Shown here: positions 19,250-29,878 of the stretch, piece by piece
How the letters are laid out: every line of letters starts with the position of its first letter
Position numbering within the stretch: the first letter of the stretch is position 1
Assembly: GCF_000227135.1 (NCBI RefSeq)
Contig: NC_018263.1
Coordinates: 185,505-249,504 of the forward strand
DNA from: Leishmania donovani
Lineage: Eukaryota > Euglenozoa > Kinetoplastea > Trypanosomatida > Trypanosomatidae
Length of the DNA: 64,000 nt
Reading direction: 5' to 3'
Notes under the pieces: generated by a model
The model's input: only the letters and a program-made list of their open reading frames with translations
The model's database searches: none
Told to the model about the DNA's origin: nothing
Translations under genes and position numbers: made by a program

Positions 19250-21556
19250 ATATTAGGATAAAAATGCGAGCGGTAGGTACGCTAAGCGGTTGAGACACCT
19301 GTCCGTCAAGGGAAGAAGAGGTGTCTTTACTTGTTTGCTTCGTTGCGCTCTCTGGAAGGTGAGAGGAGGAGGGGTGCGGGCAGCGAGGCCCATTGACTTG
19401 CTCTGGTATGGTCGAAAGAGCAGCGTTTCGTACGTGAAATGATTATCAAGCATGCCAGCTGGCTTATCGCTATGTTCTCTTCCTCTCACCGCTCCAGGCG
19501 CTGTACTTGCCGTGTGCCTGACTATTTTTTCGCCTTCATGCTCGACAACAGCTGTGTTGGAGTGATGCAGACGTAGCCCAGCCCCTCTTCCTCGACAGGG
19601 AAGGCGCGTGTAAAGGCAGGAAAGGGCCACACCTGCTGCACCGGATTCCTGCAACTTCAATGACCATTCACGGCTACGCAGATGCCTTGCCACGATACGA
19701 CAAGTGCCCCTGTGCTTTGTTTGCGTGCGTTGGGTTGGTCTCTTTTCTTTTCGGTGTAGATTGGCGTTTGAACGTTTTTTTTTTTGTTCGCATGCACGTG
19801 TCTGTGTGCGCTTTTGTATCGTCTTTGAGGAACAAACAGGAATTCTTCAGTGTGGCGGAGCCTGCACCCGATTCTCGTGCTTTGCCCCTCACCCACACCC
19901 CACCCACACCCTCTCTCTCTGTTTATGTGCTTCGAGGTTGTAAGTCTGCCGCTTTTTTTTTTTCGACTCTCCCCTCTTCCGTCCATATATGTATGAATAT
20001 ATATATTCCCCCTTACCCCCTCTTTATGCACACTCTGAGGTCTGAGAAAAGTCTACGGCTCTTTGATGCGTGCGGAGCTGGGCGCGTTCGGGGTACCTTT
20101 TCCCTCTTTCTGGCGCAGCTCTTCCTCTCTCTATTGGGTCCTTGCCCATCCGCCTTCCTGCGAGAATGACTTCTCCTCACCTATCCCCCCCCTGGCACTC
20201 GTCGCTGCGACTCTTGCCATGATTCAAAATGAAGATGAGCAAGCAGCCTCTCCTCTCTCTCTATTTTTTTTTCCCCAAACACCGCTTTGTTTTTGCACAT
20301 TTCTATTTTGAGCGTATTGCCCTGTGGTGTTCTCTCGAGTAGCCATGAGCGCTGCGCTGCTGCATGGAGACGCTTTACAGCTCGCATGGATGCAAGCGTG
20401 TGTAAGCGAAGGTCATCGTTCTTCTCTCCATCTCAAGTGCGCGGTTTTCGCTCACGTTGCTCGCGGTTGAAGAAGCACGCCGGATACCGTGCAGATGACG
20501 ACGTCTTCCATGAACCCTCCTCCCCTGCACACGCGCACGCATTTTGCCACACCTCTCTTGAAGCGGTGGTCTTTCAAAGATGGAAAGGGCGTCATGCACG
20601 TTTGTGTGCATGTGTGTGGGAATGCCAACCACCACATGCTCGCAACCGCAGACCGGTGAAGGCCCCGCCGTCTACGAGGGAAAAAAAGGGAAAACAAAAG
20701 ACAGCTAAAAGGCAGCATCAGCAGTCAGAGATGGCCTCCCTCTCTTTTCCGACGGACGGGCGCTTTGCCCGGCATGGCGCGCTGCATCAGATTCTGCTCA
20801 GGAACAGTAAGGCGAGGAGATTATGGCACTCTATGGGCAATGGAGGGTGCTCCCTGCTGCTAGAATTGCGTCACTGCACCAAGAGTGGGTGCGCGCAACT
20901 TACCTTGCCTGTTCATCTATGCGCTCTTCCATCGCCAACATTCTCGTGCGGCATCGCGTAGTCTACACCGCCCCTCCCCTTCATTCTCTCTCTCCTCCTC
21001 CTGAAATCTTTTTGCCGTTACCCTCACCCTCCTTGCTTACGCGAAGCGGCCAAGACCTGAACTCGTGCGCGCTCTGCCGCTGCTTTAGACGTGCAGCTGC
21101 AACGTTTGTCTGTCACTGCCCCGCAAACTGGAAACAAAAGGGTGGTGGAGGACAACCTTCGCCGTCTGCTCTTTCTCCTTCTCTGTGCAATGAGCAGAAG
21201 CTATTCCCCGCTTGGTTGTGGCCTTATCGTGCACGGTGCTCTTATTTCACCGTCTCCTTCCGCCTCTCACGCTCTTGTGTACTCTCATCTCCCTCGCCTT
21301 CGTTAGATGCTAGATTTCCTGTCTCTCTGGCCTTTTTTCGTTTAAACATATGCCGAGCGCTGCTCTCGTCCTCTAAAGAGCTGCTATCGACTACCTGGTG
21401 ATGCGTAAGTTTGCGAAGTGATCTTTCGGCACAAAAAAGGAAACCAACGGTGCTGCTTCCAAAGACAGCTACCGCCCCCCTCCCCCCAAATCGATAGAAA
21501 GCGGTGCCCTCTTTGCAGGCGGCGGGGTGACACTTTCAGTATTTCAATCTGCCAAG
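19250..21556 (+). other. 2.3 kb intercistronic spacer
   Basis: No supported gene. It contains poly-T runs (for example about 19780-19790 and 19956-19966), a short TA-rich stretch near 19985-20008, and pyrimidine-rich tracts. ORFs of 150-225 codons here have no domain and biased composition. A C-rich tract at about 21469-21487 and the CTTTGCAG at 21511-21518 offer a trans-splice acceptor for the next gene. Confidence 0.55.
21517..21518 (+). promoter_or_regulatory. Candidate spliced-leader acceptor AG
   Basis: CTTTGCAG ends at 21518, downstream of a C-rich tract and 38 nt before the ATG at 21557. This argues against starting the protein at the upstream GTG at 21527. Confidence 0.45.
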
Positions 21557-24409
21557 ATGTTTGCGGACTTGTTGGCCACAACCTCTTGTCATGCGGGTGA
21601 TCGCAGCAGCGACGTGGGAGTCGCCCCGGTTTCACCACCTTTTTCTCCGCGCTGCACTTCAGCGTCTTCGTCCGCTGGAAGCAGCAGCGGCTGCCACCGC
21701 CGCCGACTTTCTGCCGGCGGCGATGACGGCTCCTACTCACGCGTCTCGCCCTTCTCGCCCCTCGTGGGAACTGCGAACCCGTCTGCACACACGGATGGTC
21801 GAGCGCGGCGACCTGGCTTCTCCGAGTGCCCGAGCCCTCTTAGCATCCCTGAAGGGTGCGCATCATCGACGACGGCCATGGTCAGCCCATCCAGTGGCCA
21901 CCCAGAAGGGCACAGCTTGTCGCTCGGGGGTACCAGCGAGCCGCCACCGAGGAGATCATCCGGTGGCACGCTAAGGAACAGCCTGGAGGGATACATCCCC
22001 ACGTCGGACTTTTCCTCTTTTTCTTCGCACCACGGCGATAGTGCGCGCTCGCCGCCATCGAGCACGCGTACGCTGTCGCTCTACGACCACGGGCAGAAGG
22101 CGTCGGGCGTTGCGTCTTCTACCCCATCTCGAGGAGCCACTGCTCTTCTCCCTGAGGGCGGCGCCAGTCCAGCTCTGGACGGCGCGGAATCCAGCGCCGA
22201 TGATGCGAACTTCGTCGTGATGCGCAGTGGAACTCGCGAGGGTGGACAGCAAAGCCCCCAATTGTTTTCTTCATCGAAGTCGTCGTCTCCATCCTCCATG
22301 CTGTGTGCGCCCCCGCTTGCGCAGCCGACAACAGGTGCTGTGGTGGCTGAGAAGTATGCACCGGCGCTTCAGGCACCACCCAGTCCGTTGCGGTTCAGCG
22401 TCTTGTACACCGAGGAAGAGCACCGCGTGCGGCTCGAGACGCGCGAGACGGAGGAGCGGCGATGCCTGTATCAAGCCCACAAGGCTGTGCTCTCGGTGTA
22501 TCGCATGTGGGCCGCAGCGGGTGCCGACGCGGACTACGGCGACGGCGACAGACTGTTGCTGACGTCTTCGCGAATGGACGATGGTGCGTCGACGCGGTTT
22601 CTCGAGGACCACTGCTACCCGAAAGCTCCAAACGCGCCGAATGCGAAGGCTGCCGGTCCCAGGGCGAAGCCATCTCCTCTCGCGACCGCGACCGAGACCG
22701 CCGCCAACGCCGTTGCTGCAGAACGGGTGCGTTGTTTTTTGAAGTCGTCTATTGACAGTGCCCGAGGTCGGCGTTGCCTCGGGCCTGCCCAGGAAGGCCG
22801 CGCCGCAATTGACGTGCTGCCGCACCGATCCACGACACCCCGCATCACATACGCAGGCTCTGACGCCGAGACACGCCGCGGCTCGCCTGGTCACGTGCCT
22901 CACCCACAGGCGTCCCACTCTTCTTCACCTGCTGCATCTCGCATGTTGGACTACTCATCCGTGCAGATGCCCCAGACAGCATCATCGCTCATGCACATTA
23001 CAAGCGAACCACCGTCATTGGTGCACCAAGCACGGCTGTTCTCGCCCTGGCGCGCCACTCACAGCGATCATCACGATGCGGCGGCGCGGCACGCGGAAGG
23101 AAAGGCGGACGTGCATCTAGAACCTCGTACAAGTCGGGAAGACGGTCGGGGTCGACCTCAAAGGAGGCAAAGGACGTCTCTAGTGCCCCACCTGGTGAGC
23201 ACATCACCTGCTGCCGTTCGCCTCTCATCTGCTTCTCACTCTCTCGGCGCATCATCCGTGGCGCTGCGACGGCGCAGCCTGCTCGAACCGCGGCTGTCGG
23301 CGGACACTACAGCGCCTCGCGAAGATTTGCCAAGAAGCGCCGTGCTGCCCCCTGCACGCGCTGCCGCTGCCGCGCGAACCTCGTCACCGTCGCTTCGCAC
23401 GGTCTTGTGCGCCGGCGTGGGGAACTTTTCAAGGATCTCCACAGCCCAGACGGAGGGGCCTGGTGCGTCCCAGACCACGTCGAGCCCTGTGTGGAATGCT
23501 AGCGTGAATCTGGTTTCCACCTCGGCCGCGAGTTGCCACATGAGCCCCTCCGCTGGGGATGACACAACGGATGATCACGTTTCGGGAGGCGCCGTTCGCT
23601 ACCCCTCCAACGAGGCGCTTCGACTTCGCCAGCGCGCTGCGTTGCCCGGCACCAGTAGCGGTGGCCTTCTGAGCAGCCCGCCGCATGGCATCGATGCAGA
23701 TTGGAAGACATTGCTGGCGGTGAATCGCCTACAGGGCCACCGCCGTGAGCGACTCGGCAGCTACGTTCACTACAAGCGCTTCTTTGATGCTGTCTACGGC
23801 GAGCAGAGCGCCTCACCTCTGGCTTCGCGCGAGCCGGATGGGCGGCACAGCAGTGCAGTGCGGACTAGTCCCGTGCCCCCCCGCGCTGTGCGGACACGTC
23901 CATTCATGTCCTTTGACGTAGTTGACGGGGATAAACATGCGAGTGCGTGGCCGTGGCGGTCGTCGCTGTCCTCCTCCCTGTACCCACGAGCGCGGTCGCC
24001 TGAGCTGGTCGCTTATCGCGACCTTCGCCGCTTTTCACCAAGCGGCTCAACGGCAGCCAGGCGCGCACCGGCGGCCCCATCGAAAGAGCCTGCCACATTT
24101 TGTGCAGGGCTCACGGGTGGCGCGGCTTCATTAACTGTACCGGCTGACGCTACCCTCTTCGCTGCGCGTCTGACGCGCCTTTCCACGCTGGAGAAGCTAT
24201 GTCGCGCCGAGCTGCAGCGGCGCTGCATGGAGGACCAAAGCCTCTTGCTGCACCACTTTATTGTGAAAGGCACGGCAACCTTGCAGCGGGTCAGCCGTGC
24301 GACCGCCCCGCTGCACCGACACAGGCAGTGCGCGGCTGGAGGCACAACGGAGGCGTACCGAATACCCTCCGCACGGACCTTCATTCCGAACGAAGTGGAT
24401 GGGCTGTGA
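21557..24409 (+). CDS. Large disordered Ser/Ala/Arg-rich protein, function unknown
   Basis: A 950-residue protein that I do not recognise. Most of it is low complexity: rich in Ser, Ala, Arg, Pro, His and Gly, with no membrane segment or signal peptide. More ordered stretches may lie at about residues 280-320 (an acidic/basic helix-like region with repeated E-x-R/E-E-R and a Tyr-Arg-Met-Trp motif), 720-760 (a W-K-T-L-L-A-V-N-R-L-containing helical region with a Y-V-H-Y-K-R-F-F motif) and 865-915 (a Leu/Arg/Glu helix ahead of an H-H-F-I-V-K segment). The strong GC-rich third positions over 2.85 kb and the absence of stops support coding. Start: the ATG at 21557, since the frame opens upstream only through a GTG. 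Such proteins in trypanosomatids are often cytoskeletal or RNA-associated, but nothing here decides it. Confidence 0.75.
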   Translation: MFADLLATTSCHAGDRSSDVGVAPVSPPFSPRCTSASSSAGSSSGCHRRRLSAGGDDGSYSRVSPFSPLVGTANPSAHTDGRARRPGFSECPSPLSIPEGCASSTTAMVSPSSGHPEGHSLSLGGTSEPPPRRSSGGTLRNSLEGYIPTSDFSSFSSHHGDSARSPPSSTRTLSLYDHGQKASGVASSTPSRGATALLPEGGASPALDGAESSADDANFVVMRSGTREGGQQSPQLFSSSKSSSPSSMLCAPPLAQPTTGAVVAEKYAPALQAPPSPLRFSVLYTEEEHRVRLETRETEERRCLYQAHKAVLSVYRMWAAAGADADYGDGDRLLLTSSRMDDGASTRFLEDHCYPKAPNAPNAKAAGPRAKPSPLATATETAANAVAAERVRCFLKSSIDSARGRRCLGPAQEGRAAIDVLPHRSTTPRITYAGSDAETRRGSPGHVPHPQASHSSSPAASRMLDYSSVQMPQTASSLMHITSEPPSLVHQARLFSPWRATHSDHHDAAARHAEGKADVHLEPRTSREDGRGRPQRRQRTSLVPHLVSTSPAAVRLSSASHSLGASSVALRRRSLLEPRLSADTTAPREDLPRSAVLPPARAAAAARTSSPSLRTVLCAGVGNFSRISTAQTEGPGASQTTSSPVWNASVNLVSTSAASCHMSPSAGDDTTDDHVSGGAVRYPSNEALRLRQRAALPGTSSGGLLSSPPHGIDADWKTLLAVNRLQGHRRERLGSYVHYKRFFDAVYGEQSASPLASREPDGRHSSAVRTSPVPPRAVRTRPFMSFDVVDGDKHASAWPWRSSLSSSLYPRARSPELVAYRDLRRFSPSGSTAARRAPAAPSKEPATFCAGLTGGAASLTVPADATLFAARLTRLSTLEKLCRAELQRRCMEDQSLLLHHFIVKGTATLQRVSRATAPLHRHRQCAAGGTTEAYRIPSARTFIPNEVDGL

Positions 24410-25290
24410 GCCCCAGTCGCAGCTGGCTGGTATACATTTTAATTTATATATTTTTTTTTGTCTGCGCTCCGCACGCCTCTCGAGGTGTTCTTTCGTCTTC
24501 CCCCCTCCGTCCCTCCCTCCCCTGCTCTGTTTCGGCATGTGAACTCGCCGACCTTTGGCGACGGGGCGGGCTAGGAGAGGAGCCTCCGCGGAAGGTGGGG
24601 AATAGAATGGCGGCTCCGACTGGTGCAGTGCAACAGGTCCAGAGCCCGAGCGCGTGGCAACCACATGTGTACACTTCTTTAGACGGCCGTGAGGTTTGCT
24701 CCTCTGAGACATTGCGCACAAGCGCTTCGCAAACAAAACGAAAGAAGATGGGCACACACCCGTTGGAAATGGCAACTGCTGTTTCAGGACGCTGAGCAGG
24801 AGGTGAGGGCCTGATAGCTCCAGCTGCGCTTGAGGTCTTCACAGCCGTGCCCTCATTTTCTTTTATTCTTGTCGCACGGCCCGGATGGTTCATAGCCTAG
24901 AACGTTCTGCAGCGGTAACGCATCCCGTGATCGACCTGTGCCCACATCGTACAACCACCGCCGCCTTGCCTTGCGCTTTTTCTTCTGGGGGAGGGGGGAG
25001 AAGCAGTAGAGATGCAAGTGCAAAGCGGAGCGATGAAGAGGTCACGTTCCGCGAGAGTGCAGCTGCAACAAGATGCACTGCCTTTCAGCTTTAGCTCGAC
25101 TACTTGCTCGTTTCTCCATTCTCTCTGGCGGACCTCGTGCGGAAGCTACTTGGCCACACAACTTCCCCCTCCCCCTCCTTTCCCCTGATTCCTTCCACCC
25201 TGCTGATCACAACGCAGTGCCGGTGCCGCCCCTTTTGTGGCTCTCTGTGTCTGTGTGTCGTTGCTCCAGCGAGTTGAGGGTACGTTACAG
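24410..25290 (+). other. 0.9 kb intercistronic spacer
   Basis: No supported gene. It starts with a T/A-rich stretch near 24430-24460. A pyrimidine/GT-rich tract at about 25226-25267 and AGs at 25268-25269 and 25289-25290 are possible acceptors for the next mRNA. Confidence 0.55.
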
Positions 25291-26097
25291 ATGCGGCATT
25301 GTTATCGGCTTTTTACCGGTTCAAGGAACATCACGACGGCGTCCTCGAGCGGCCCCACCATGTCGCTGCGCGAGGCGACACGTCTCGCTAAGATCGCTGG
25401 CTGCGTGGACTCCGCTAATGGGTCGTCTTCGTCTTTGTTGCGTCGGTGCACCGATCCCGCATGCGCGCAGGATCGAAAAGTCACCAGCTCTTCCGCCTCC
25501 TGGGAGGAAATCAAGCGCCGGCAACATCAGGTGTTCAACGAGCGGCACTTAACCGCCGAGAACGCCATTGCTGTCACGGTGTCGTGTGTAAACATGGCGC
25601 ATCTCTCCGTATACGTGCACGCAGTGCAATGCGGGTACCCGGCCTCTCACGCGCCAGGACCGTCTGGGGAGGGCGTGCCTGGCAAGCGCACTATCGCCAC
25701 TGCAACTTTGACGAATCAATCTTGCGCCGTGCTGCTCCTGTGGGTGTCGATGGGGTCACCTGAGCTGTTGGCCGTGCGGTGCGCGCTGTCTCCCGGTGCT
25801 GTGGAAACGTGCTGGCGTGCGGCTCCAGCGGCGGAGAGCAGCGACACCACAAAGGCTGGCGGCACGAGCCAGACTGCTGCGCCATCCTCGATGCTGTCGG
25901 AGAAGGACAAGCTGCGCCGCATAAAGGCGTGGGCCGAGGAGCTGACCCTTCACCGATGGGTGGTGGCCAGCGGCCAGTTGCGCATGGAGGACGTGTACGA
26001 CGGCGATTTGCAAAAGGTGGTGACAGTGCCGGTGCTTGAGGTGGCAAGGGACCATTTTAAGGGTAGCGTGCGTGCACTGCCGCCAGGGTTTCTATGA
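25291..26097 (+). CDS. Putative mitochondrial protein, function unknown
   Basis: A 268-residue protein. The first ~25 residues are basic and hydroxylated with no acidic residue (Arg at 2, 6 and 12, and a Ser/Thr-rich stretch), as expected of a mitochondrial presequence. A Cys-containing patch follows (Cys 38, 53, 58), then an ordered centre with hydrophobic strands, an Ala/Ser/Thr-rich linker and a helical, Lys/Arg/Glu-rich stretch (about 200-215) leading to a Trp-containing segment and a final acidic/basic region. I recognise no domain. The frame is open upstream to 25237 only through a GTG. It lies directly upstream of KREPA6, another mitochondrial protein, 760 nt away. Coding is supported by GC-rich third positions and absence of stops; function is unassigned. 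Confidence 0.7.
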   Translation: MRHCYRLFTGSRNITTASSSGPTMSLREATRLAKIAGCVDSANGSSSSLLRRCTDPACAQDRKVTSSSASWEEIKRRQHQVFNERHLTAENAIAVTVSCVNMAHLSVYVHAVQCGYPASHAPGPSGEGVPGKRTIATATLTNQSCAVLLLWVSMGSPELLAVRCALSPGAVETCWRAAPAAESSDTTKAGGTSQTAAPSSMLSEKDKLRRIKAWAEELTLHRWVVASGQLRMEDVYDGDLQKVVTVPVLEVARDHFKGSVRALPPGFL

Positions 26098-26857
26098 GCG
26101 TTGCCTCTGGTGTTGTTGGGTGTCTTTTTTTTCCCGAAGTGTACCGCGCGAAGCTTCCGCTTTCGCTGTGCCTGTGCTTGTGTACGCGCCTGGGCTGGTG
26201 TGCATCTGTGAGCGCCAGCGGTGTGCCTGCCTTTATCAGCTAGCGCTCGCTGCGCATGAGTACTCAAAAAATGCTTTTCTTTGTTGCTTCGGTAGTGACG
26301 AAGAATTCTACTGGGGTCCATGTCCCGGCAGCCACCCGCTGGCGATTTGTTTCCCATGGGTGTACCCAACCGAAAAAAAAAAGAAAAGCTATACCCACGC
26401 AGGATCGTGGGTGCATTTTTGTGGACCTTTTTCGCGTCTCTGGTACACGTGCCACACCCTTTCCCGCCGGCGTGTTGTTTCTATCGTCATTCTTATTGAC
26501 TGGTTGTACGCAAGGCGATTAGGCATGGGCGAGGGCGTGTGCTGTACATGCGCAGGTGTACGCTATCTGCTCGCGCGCTCGCGGCCGAAAAGTACCTGTT
26601 TCTTTTTCATTCAGCTTGCCCCCCCCCCCAGTTTGTCTCCATACCATTCTTCAGTTTCCTCTATCAGCTCACTTAATTCTTCTCTCCTGCACTCTGTCTC
26701 GACGCAGTCCCGCCTTGTTTTGGTCAACCTCATCGCTGCGTCCTTTCTCCTTTCGCACGTGCGTTGCCTTGCTTCAAATCCAGCTTGCTTGTGGATCTCC
26801 TCTGGCGTATTTTTTTTTTCCGCTGCGAGAGGCAACAGAGGGCCATACGACTGCAAC
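26098..26857 (+). other. 0.76 kb spacer before KREPA6
   Basis: The KREPA6 frame stays open upstream to 26036, overlapping the end of the previous gene, but this part is Cys/Phe/Ser-rich, passes through poly-A and poly-T runs and has no domain. I treat it as spacer and 5' UTR. Poly-T at about 26810-26820 followed by an AG at 26828-26829 is a good acceptor, 29 nt before the chosen ATG. Confidence 0.6.
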
Positions 26858-27547
26858 ATGTTTCGGCGCCTTTCCTCTGCTGCAGCGACACGGCCGATGG
26901 CGACCATGGAGCATCCGTTGACCTCTGCGATGCAGTCCCAGTCGGTGATAAACACGCGCGCTGCAGTCTCACGTGTCGCGATGCGCGCTTGCAGCATCAC
27001 CAGCGGCACCTCATCAGGCGACGTCTCTGCTACAAAGGGTGCCGCCTTTAGCGCGAGTCGATCCGGCCAGCGCGCGCCGTCGATCAACTGCGTGACACTC
27101 GTTGGCGTGGTGCATGACATCCAAACCGGCTACGTCTTCGAAGACGCTGTCACCCAATTCACGCTCACCACGACAAGCCTGGACGCGGCGAACCAAGCCC
27201 AAGAGTGCGTGGTGGAGAAGGACCATCACACTGTGCGCTGCTATGGCGATGTCTTTTCCCGAGAGGTCCGCGCTAAACTGAGCGAGGGAAATGTGGTTTG
27301 CGTGAATGGCCGTCTGCGCTTGAATCCGCAAATGGAGCCGTCGTGCAACAAGTACTACTACTTCCCCTACATCCAAGTTCAACCGCCGCACGGCCAGGTA
27401 AGCGTCGTGTACGGAGACCGTCGCTCCCCTCCGTCGCCGGTGAACGCGGCGACGGGTGAGCTGAACAATGGCAACGACAATCCCACAAGCAGCGCAGCAC
27501 CGGCCGAGGACGGCGATGCTAGCGCGACGACGCAGAAGACGCCGTAA
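26858..27547 (+). CDS. KREPA6: RNA-editing core complex OB-fold protein KREPA6 (MP18)
   Basis: A 229-residue protein with an SSB-like OB fold at about residues 76-186: the opening I-N-x-V-T-L-V-G-V-V-H-D strand, a Q-F-T-L-T-T-T-S strand, a V-E-K-D-H-H-T-V-R-C-Y-G segment like the T-E-W-H-x-V-x-x-F-G of bacterial SSB, and G-x-V-V-C-V-N-G-R-L-R-L like V-Y-I-E-G-R-L-R. This is the signature of the small KREPA proteins of the 20S editosome, closest to KREPA6 (MP18), which binds guide RNA and bridges other OB-fold subunits in the kinetoplast. The first ~70 residues are basic and Ser/Ala/Thr-rich and should contain the mitochondrial presequence; the C-terminal ~40 are disordered. It is longer than the ~164-residue T. 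brucei protein, mostly at the N-terminus, so an internal Met (14, 17, 25 or 42) is a possible start. Confidence 0.82.
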   Translation: MFRRLSSAAATRPMATMEHPLTSAMQSQSVINTRAAVSRVAMRACSITSGTSSGDVSATKGAAFSASRSGQRAPSINCVTLVGVVHDIQTGYVFEDAVTQFTLTTTSLDAANQAQECVVEKDHHTVRCYGDVFSREVRAKLSEGNVVCVNGRLRLNPQMEPSCNKYYYFPYIQVQPPHGQVSVVYGDRRSPPSPVNAATGELNNGNDNPTSSAAPAEDGDASATTQKTP

Positions 27548-29878
27548 GAGCGCCGGATCGAGAATGCGGTTCCGACTCGCCTCTGCTCCTCGGCGCGCCT
27601 CCTCCCCTCTTCTCCCGTTATCGCACCACTTAAGGGCGAGGCAGAGAAGAGGGGGCAGGATCGAGTGCAGGCGGATCATTTGCGGCGGGAACTCTTCTTT
27701 CGTTCCTTGAGGCGAGCAGGTGCTCAACCGACAGAGCGTCAGTGCGAGCGTACGCTGTTGCTGTGCAGGCGACGCTCTTGCCTGCTGATGTGTTTCTCTT
27801 CCTTGAAATGTTGACGTGCGCACTCTGAGTAAGCGCGAGGCTGCTGGATTTGATCCGCAGGCGTGGGGACTGGCGCAATGGCTTTGATTGCGGTGGCGTG
27901 CAATAGAACTCTCTCTCGCACTTCCTGTGGTATTGGACATCTTTCGCTGCTCTCTCCCCCCAATGCACATGCAGGAAAGCGAACACAGGCATGCTGTGCG
28001 ATGACACCGACCTGGGTAGATTCCTGACTCTTCCACTTACCCACCCAATCCATTTCGTGCGCATCGGTATTTACACTGCAATAACTCTCAATTCCTTTAC
28101 ACAAGTGCCCCTCTTTCCTGCCGTTCCCGACCGAAGAAAAGGGACTTCTCGTCTCGTCGCGCTTGGCACCGGACACGCGGGCTCGCTTCGTAGAGGACCT
28201 CGCTATCCCTCCGGGAATCCTCCGTCGAAGTGCGCTGCCTTCTCTCCCCTCTCCAATCTCTGTGCAACTATAGAGTCGGTTGGATTCGGGGTGGGTGGGA
28301 GAGGGATACAAGCGCATAAGAGGGGTCGGCCCAACACGCGAGCAACGGGCTACCCCGCACGCAAAACCGTGTGTGCGTGTGCTTGCTGAAGGCGTCACAA
28401 TGCCCGGCCTGCTGCTTTCGCTGCCTTCTGCTGACACACGCCACCTTACCCTACTCATTTTCTCCCCCTACTCTGCATCTTTCTCTCTCCTCTCATGCCC
28501 GGCAAAACGCACACATACGTGGGTGTGCGCATCTCCGCTTTTTTATGGCTCTCCCGTCGTGGTTTGTGGGCCCACTTTGGTTTCTGCCCCCACCCTTTTT
28601 CCCGCTTTCTTGGGGTCGGCGCTCATTGCGTTGCACATGGCACTACTCCAGTGCTTCCTAGTCCGAGTCTCCTCCGCTCCCACTCTCTTGCTGTGCATAT
28701 GTATATATCTCATTACACTCCCCCCACGTATCATTCTTCATTGTTTTGTGAGGAGAGTCTGTGCTTTTCCACTTTCACTCGTGCACACACCTTGCCTACA
28801 CACACACGCACGCACACACAGGCTGACACGACGCATACAACCGCTTGCTCGAATGGGAAGAAGCGTCTTTGACTCTTGAAGTACAGAGGAGGAAACGAAA
28901 AGCTGCACTTACACGGAACAGACACGTCGAGGCATCTGCGCCACGGCCCATACCTTGGTATTCTGGTCTCCATCCTCCTCCGGCTTTACTGCCGCGCTGT
29001 GTGGCTCTTTCAGTGCCTCCTGTTTCACTCACCGCTCTTCCTGTACCTTAGCGTCTATATTTATTTCTTACAGGTTGCCCCCGCCAAGCAGTGCTCTTCC
29101 TTTTTTCTCTCAATCTCCTGATTGCCCGTTCTCGAAACAAACCAAAAAAAAAGAAGCAGCAGCTCTCGTCTTTACTTGTTCTGCTTTTCGTTTTATTGCA
29201 ACAAGGGCCGCTGTGCAAGCACCTCACCCTTTGCCGCGCAGCCTTCACTTCCCCTAACGTTTCCCCCTTCTCTCCCTTCCTCGCTCTCTCCACACCTCCA
29301 CAGCTGTCTCGTTGCATCTCTCTGTGCGTGCCTGCGTGTGCGTCTGTCTGCCTCTTCTCTTGTAAGGCAATAACTGTTATGAGAGCTTTTTTTTTCGTTC
29401 CCTTGCCTTTCGCTCTCCGTGCCGTGTTGGGTTCCGTCCTCGCTTTTCCCCGCTCGTCGTCGTCCATGCGCGCCGCCCTGGCGTTGCCTGGGTAGTCGAC
29501 GCCACTCCTACATTGCTCTCAGCATTCTCCGTCTTCTTTCGTATTTGTTGTACCCGTTGGGCTTTCGACGTTTCCTTTGCCTTTCCCTCTCCCCGCTACA
29601 CCGTTGCATGGTGCGGTGTATGTACGCTCCCCGCCACAACGCAAACACACAGAAACACGCACACACGGGACCACAGACTTACAACACGATTAGCGGCGGC
29701 AACCAAAAACTTCTGCGGCCGCTGCTATTGATGCCCGTGCTTTTCTCATTGACGTTCTCGTTTTCGTCTTCTCCTCGTCTCTTCTGACCAGGCGCTTATC
29801 CTTTTTTCCCCTTTGAGGGGGAGGCTCAGCCTGTGCACAGAGCAATCATCACCGCGGCTTCCTTTTGCAAGGTCAGTC
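27548..29878 (+). other. 2.3 kb spacer between KREPA6 and CFAP410
   Basis: No supported gene. The minus-strand ORF at 27014-28036 overlaps KREPA6 antisense and is a shadow. The + strand ORFs after 27990 are pyrimidine-driven. CA-rich stretches occur near 28785-28820 and 29640-29665. An AG at 29816-29817 follows a C/T tract and may be the CFAP410 acceptor, with others up to 29875. Confidence 0.55.

Noticed and set aside
26036..26857. Upstream extension of the KREPA6 frame
   Set aside because: It overlaps the preceding gene, crosses poly-A and poly-T runs and a good acceptor, and lacks a domain.
27014..28036. 340-codon minus-strand ORF
   Set aside because: Antisense shadow of KREPA6 and its 3' flank; all supported genes are on the + strand and no domain is visible.
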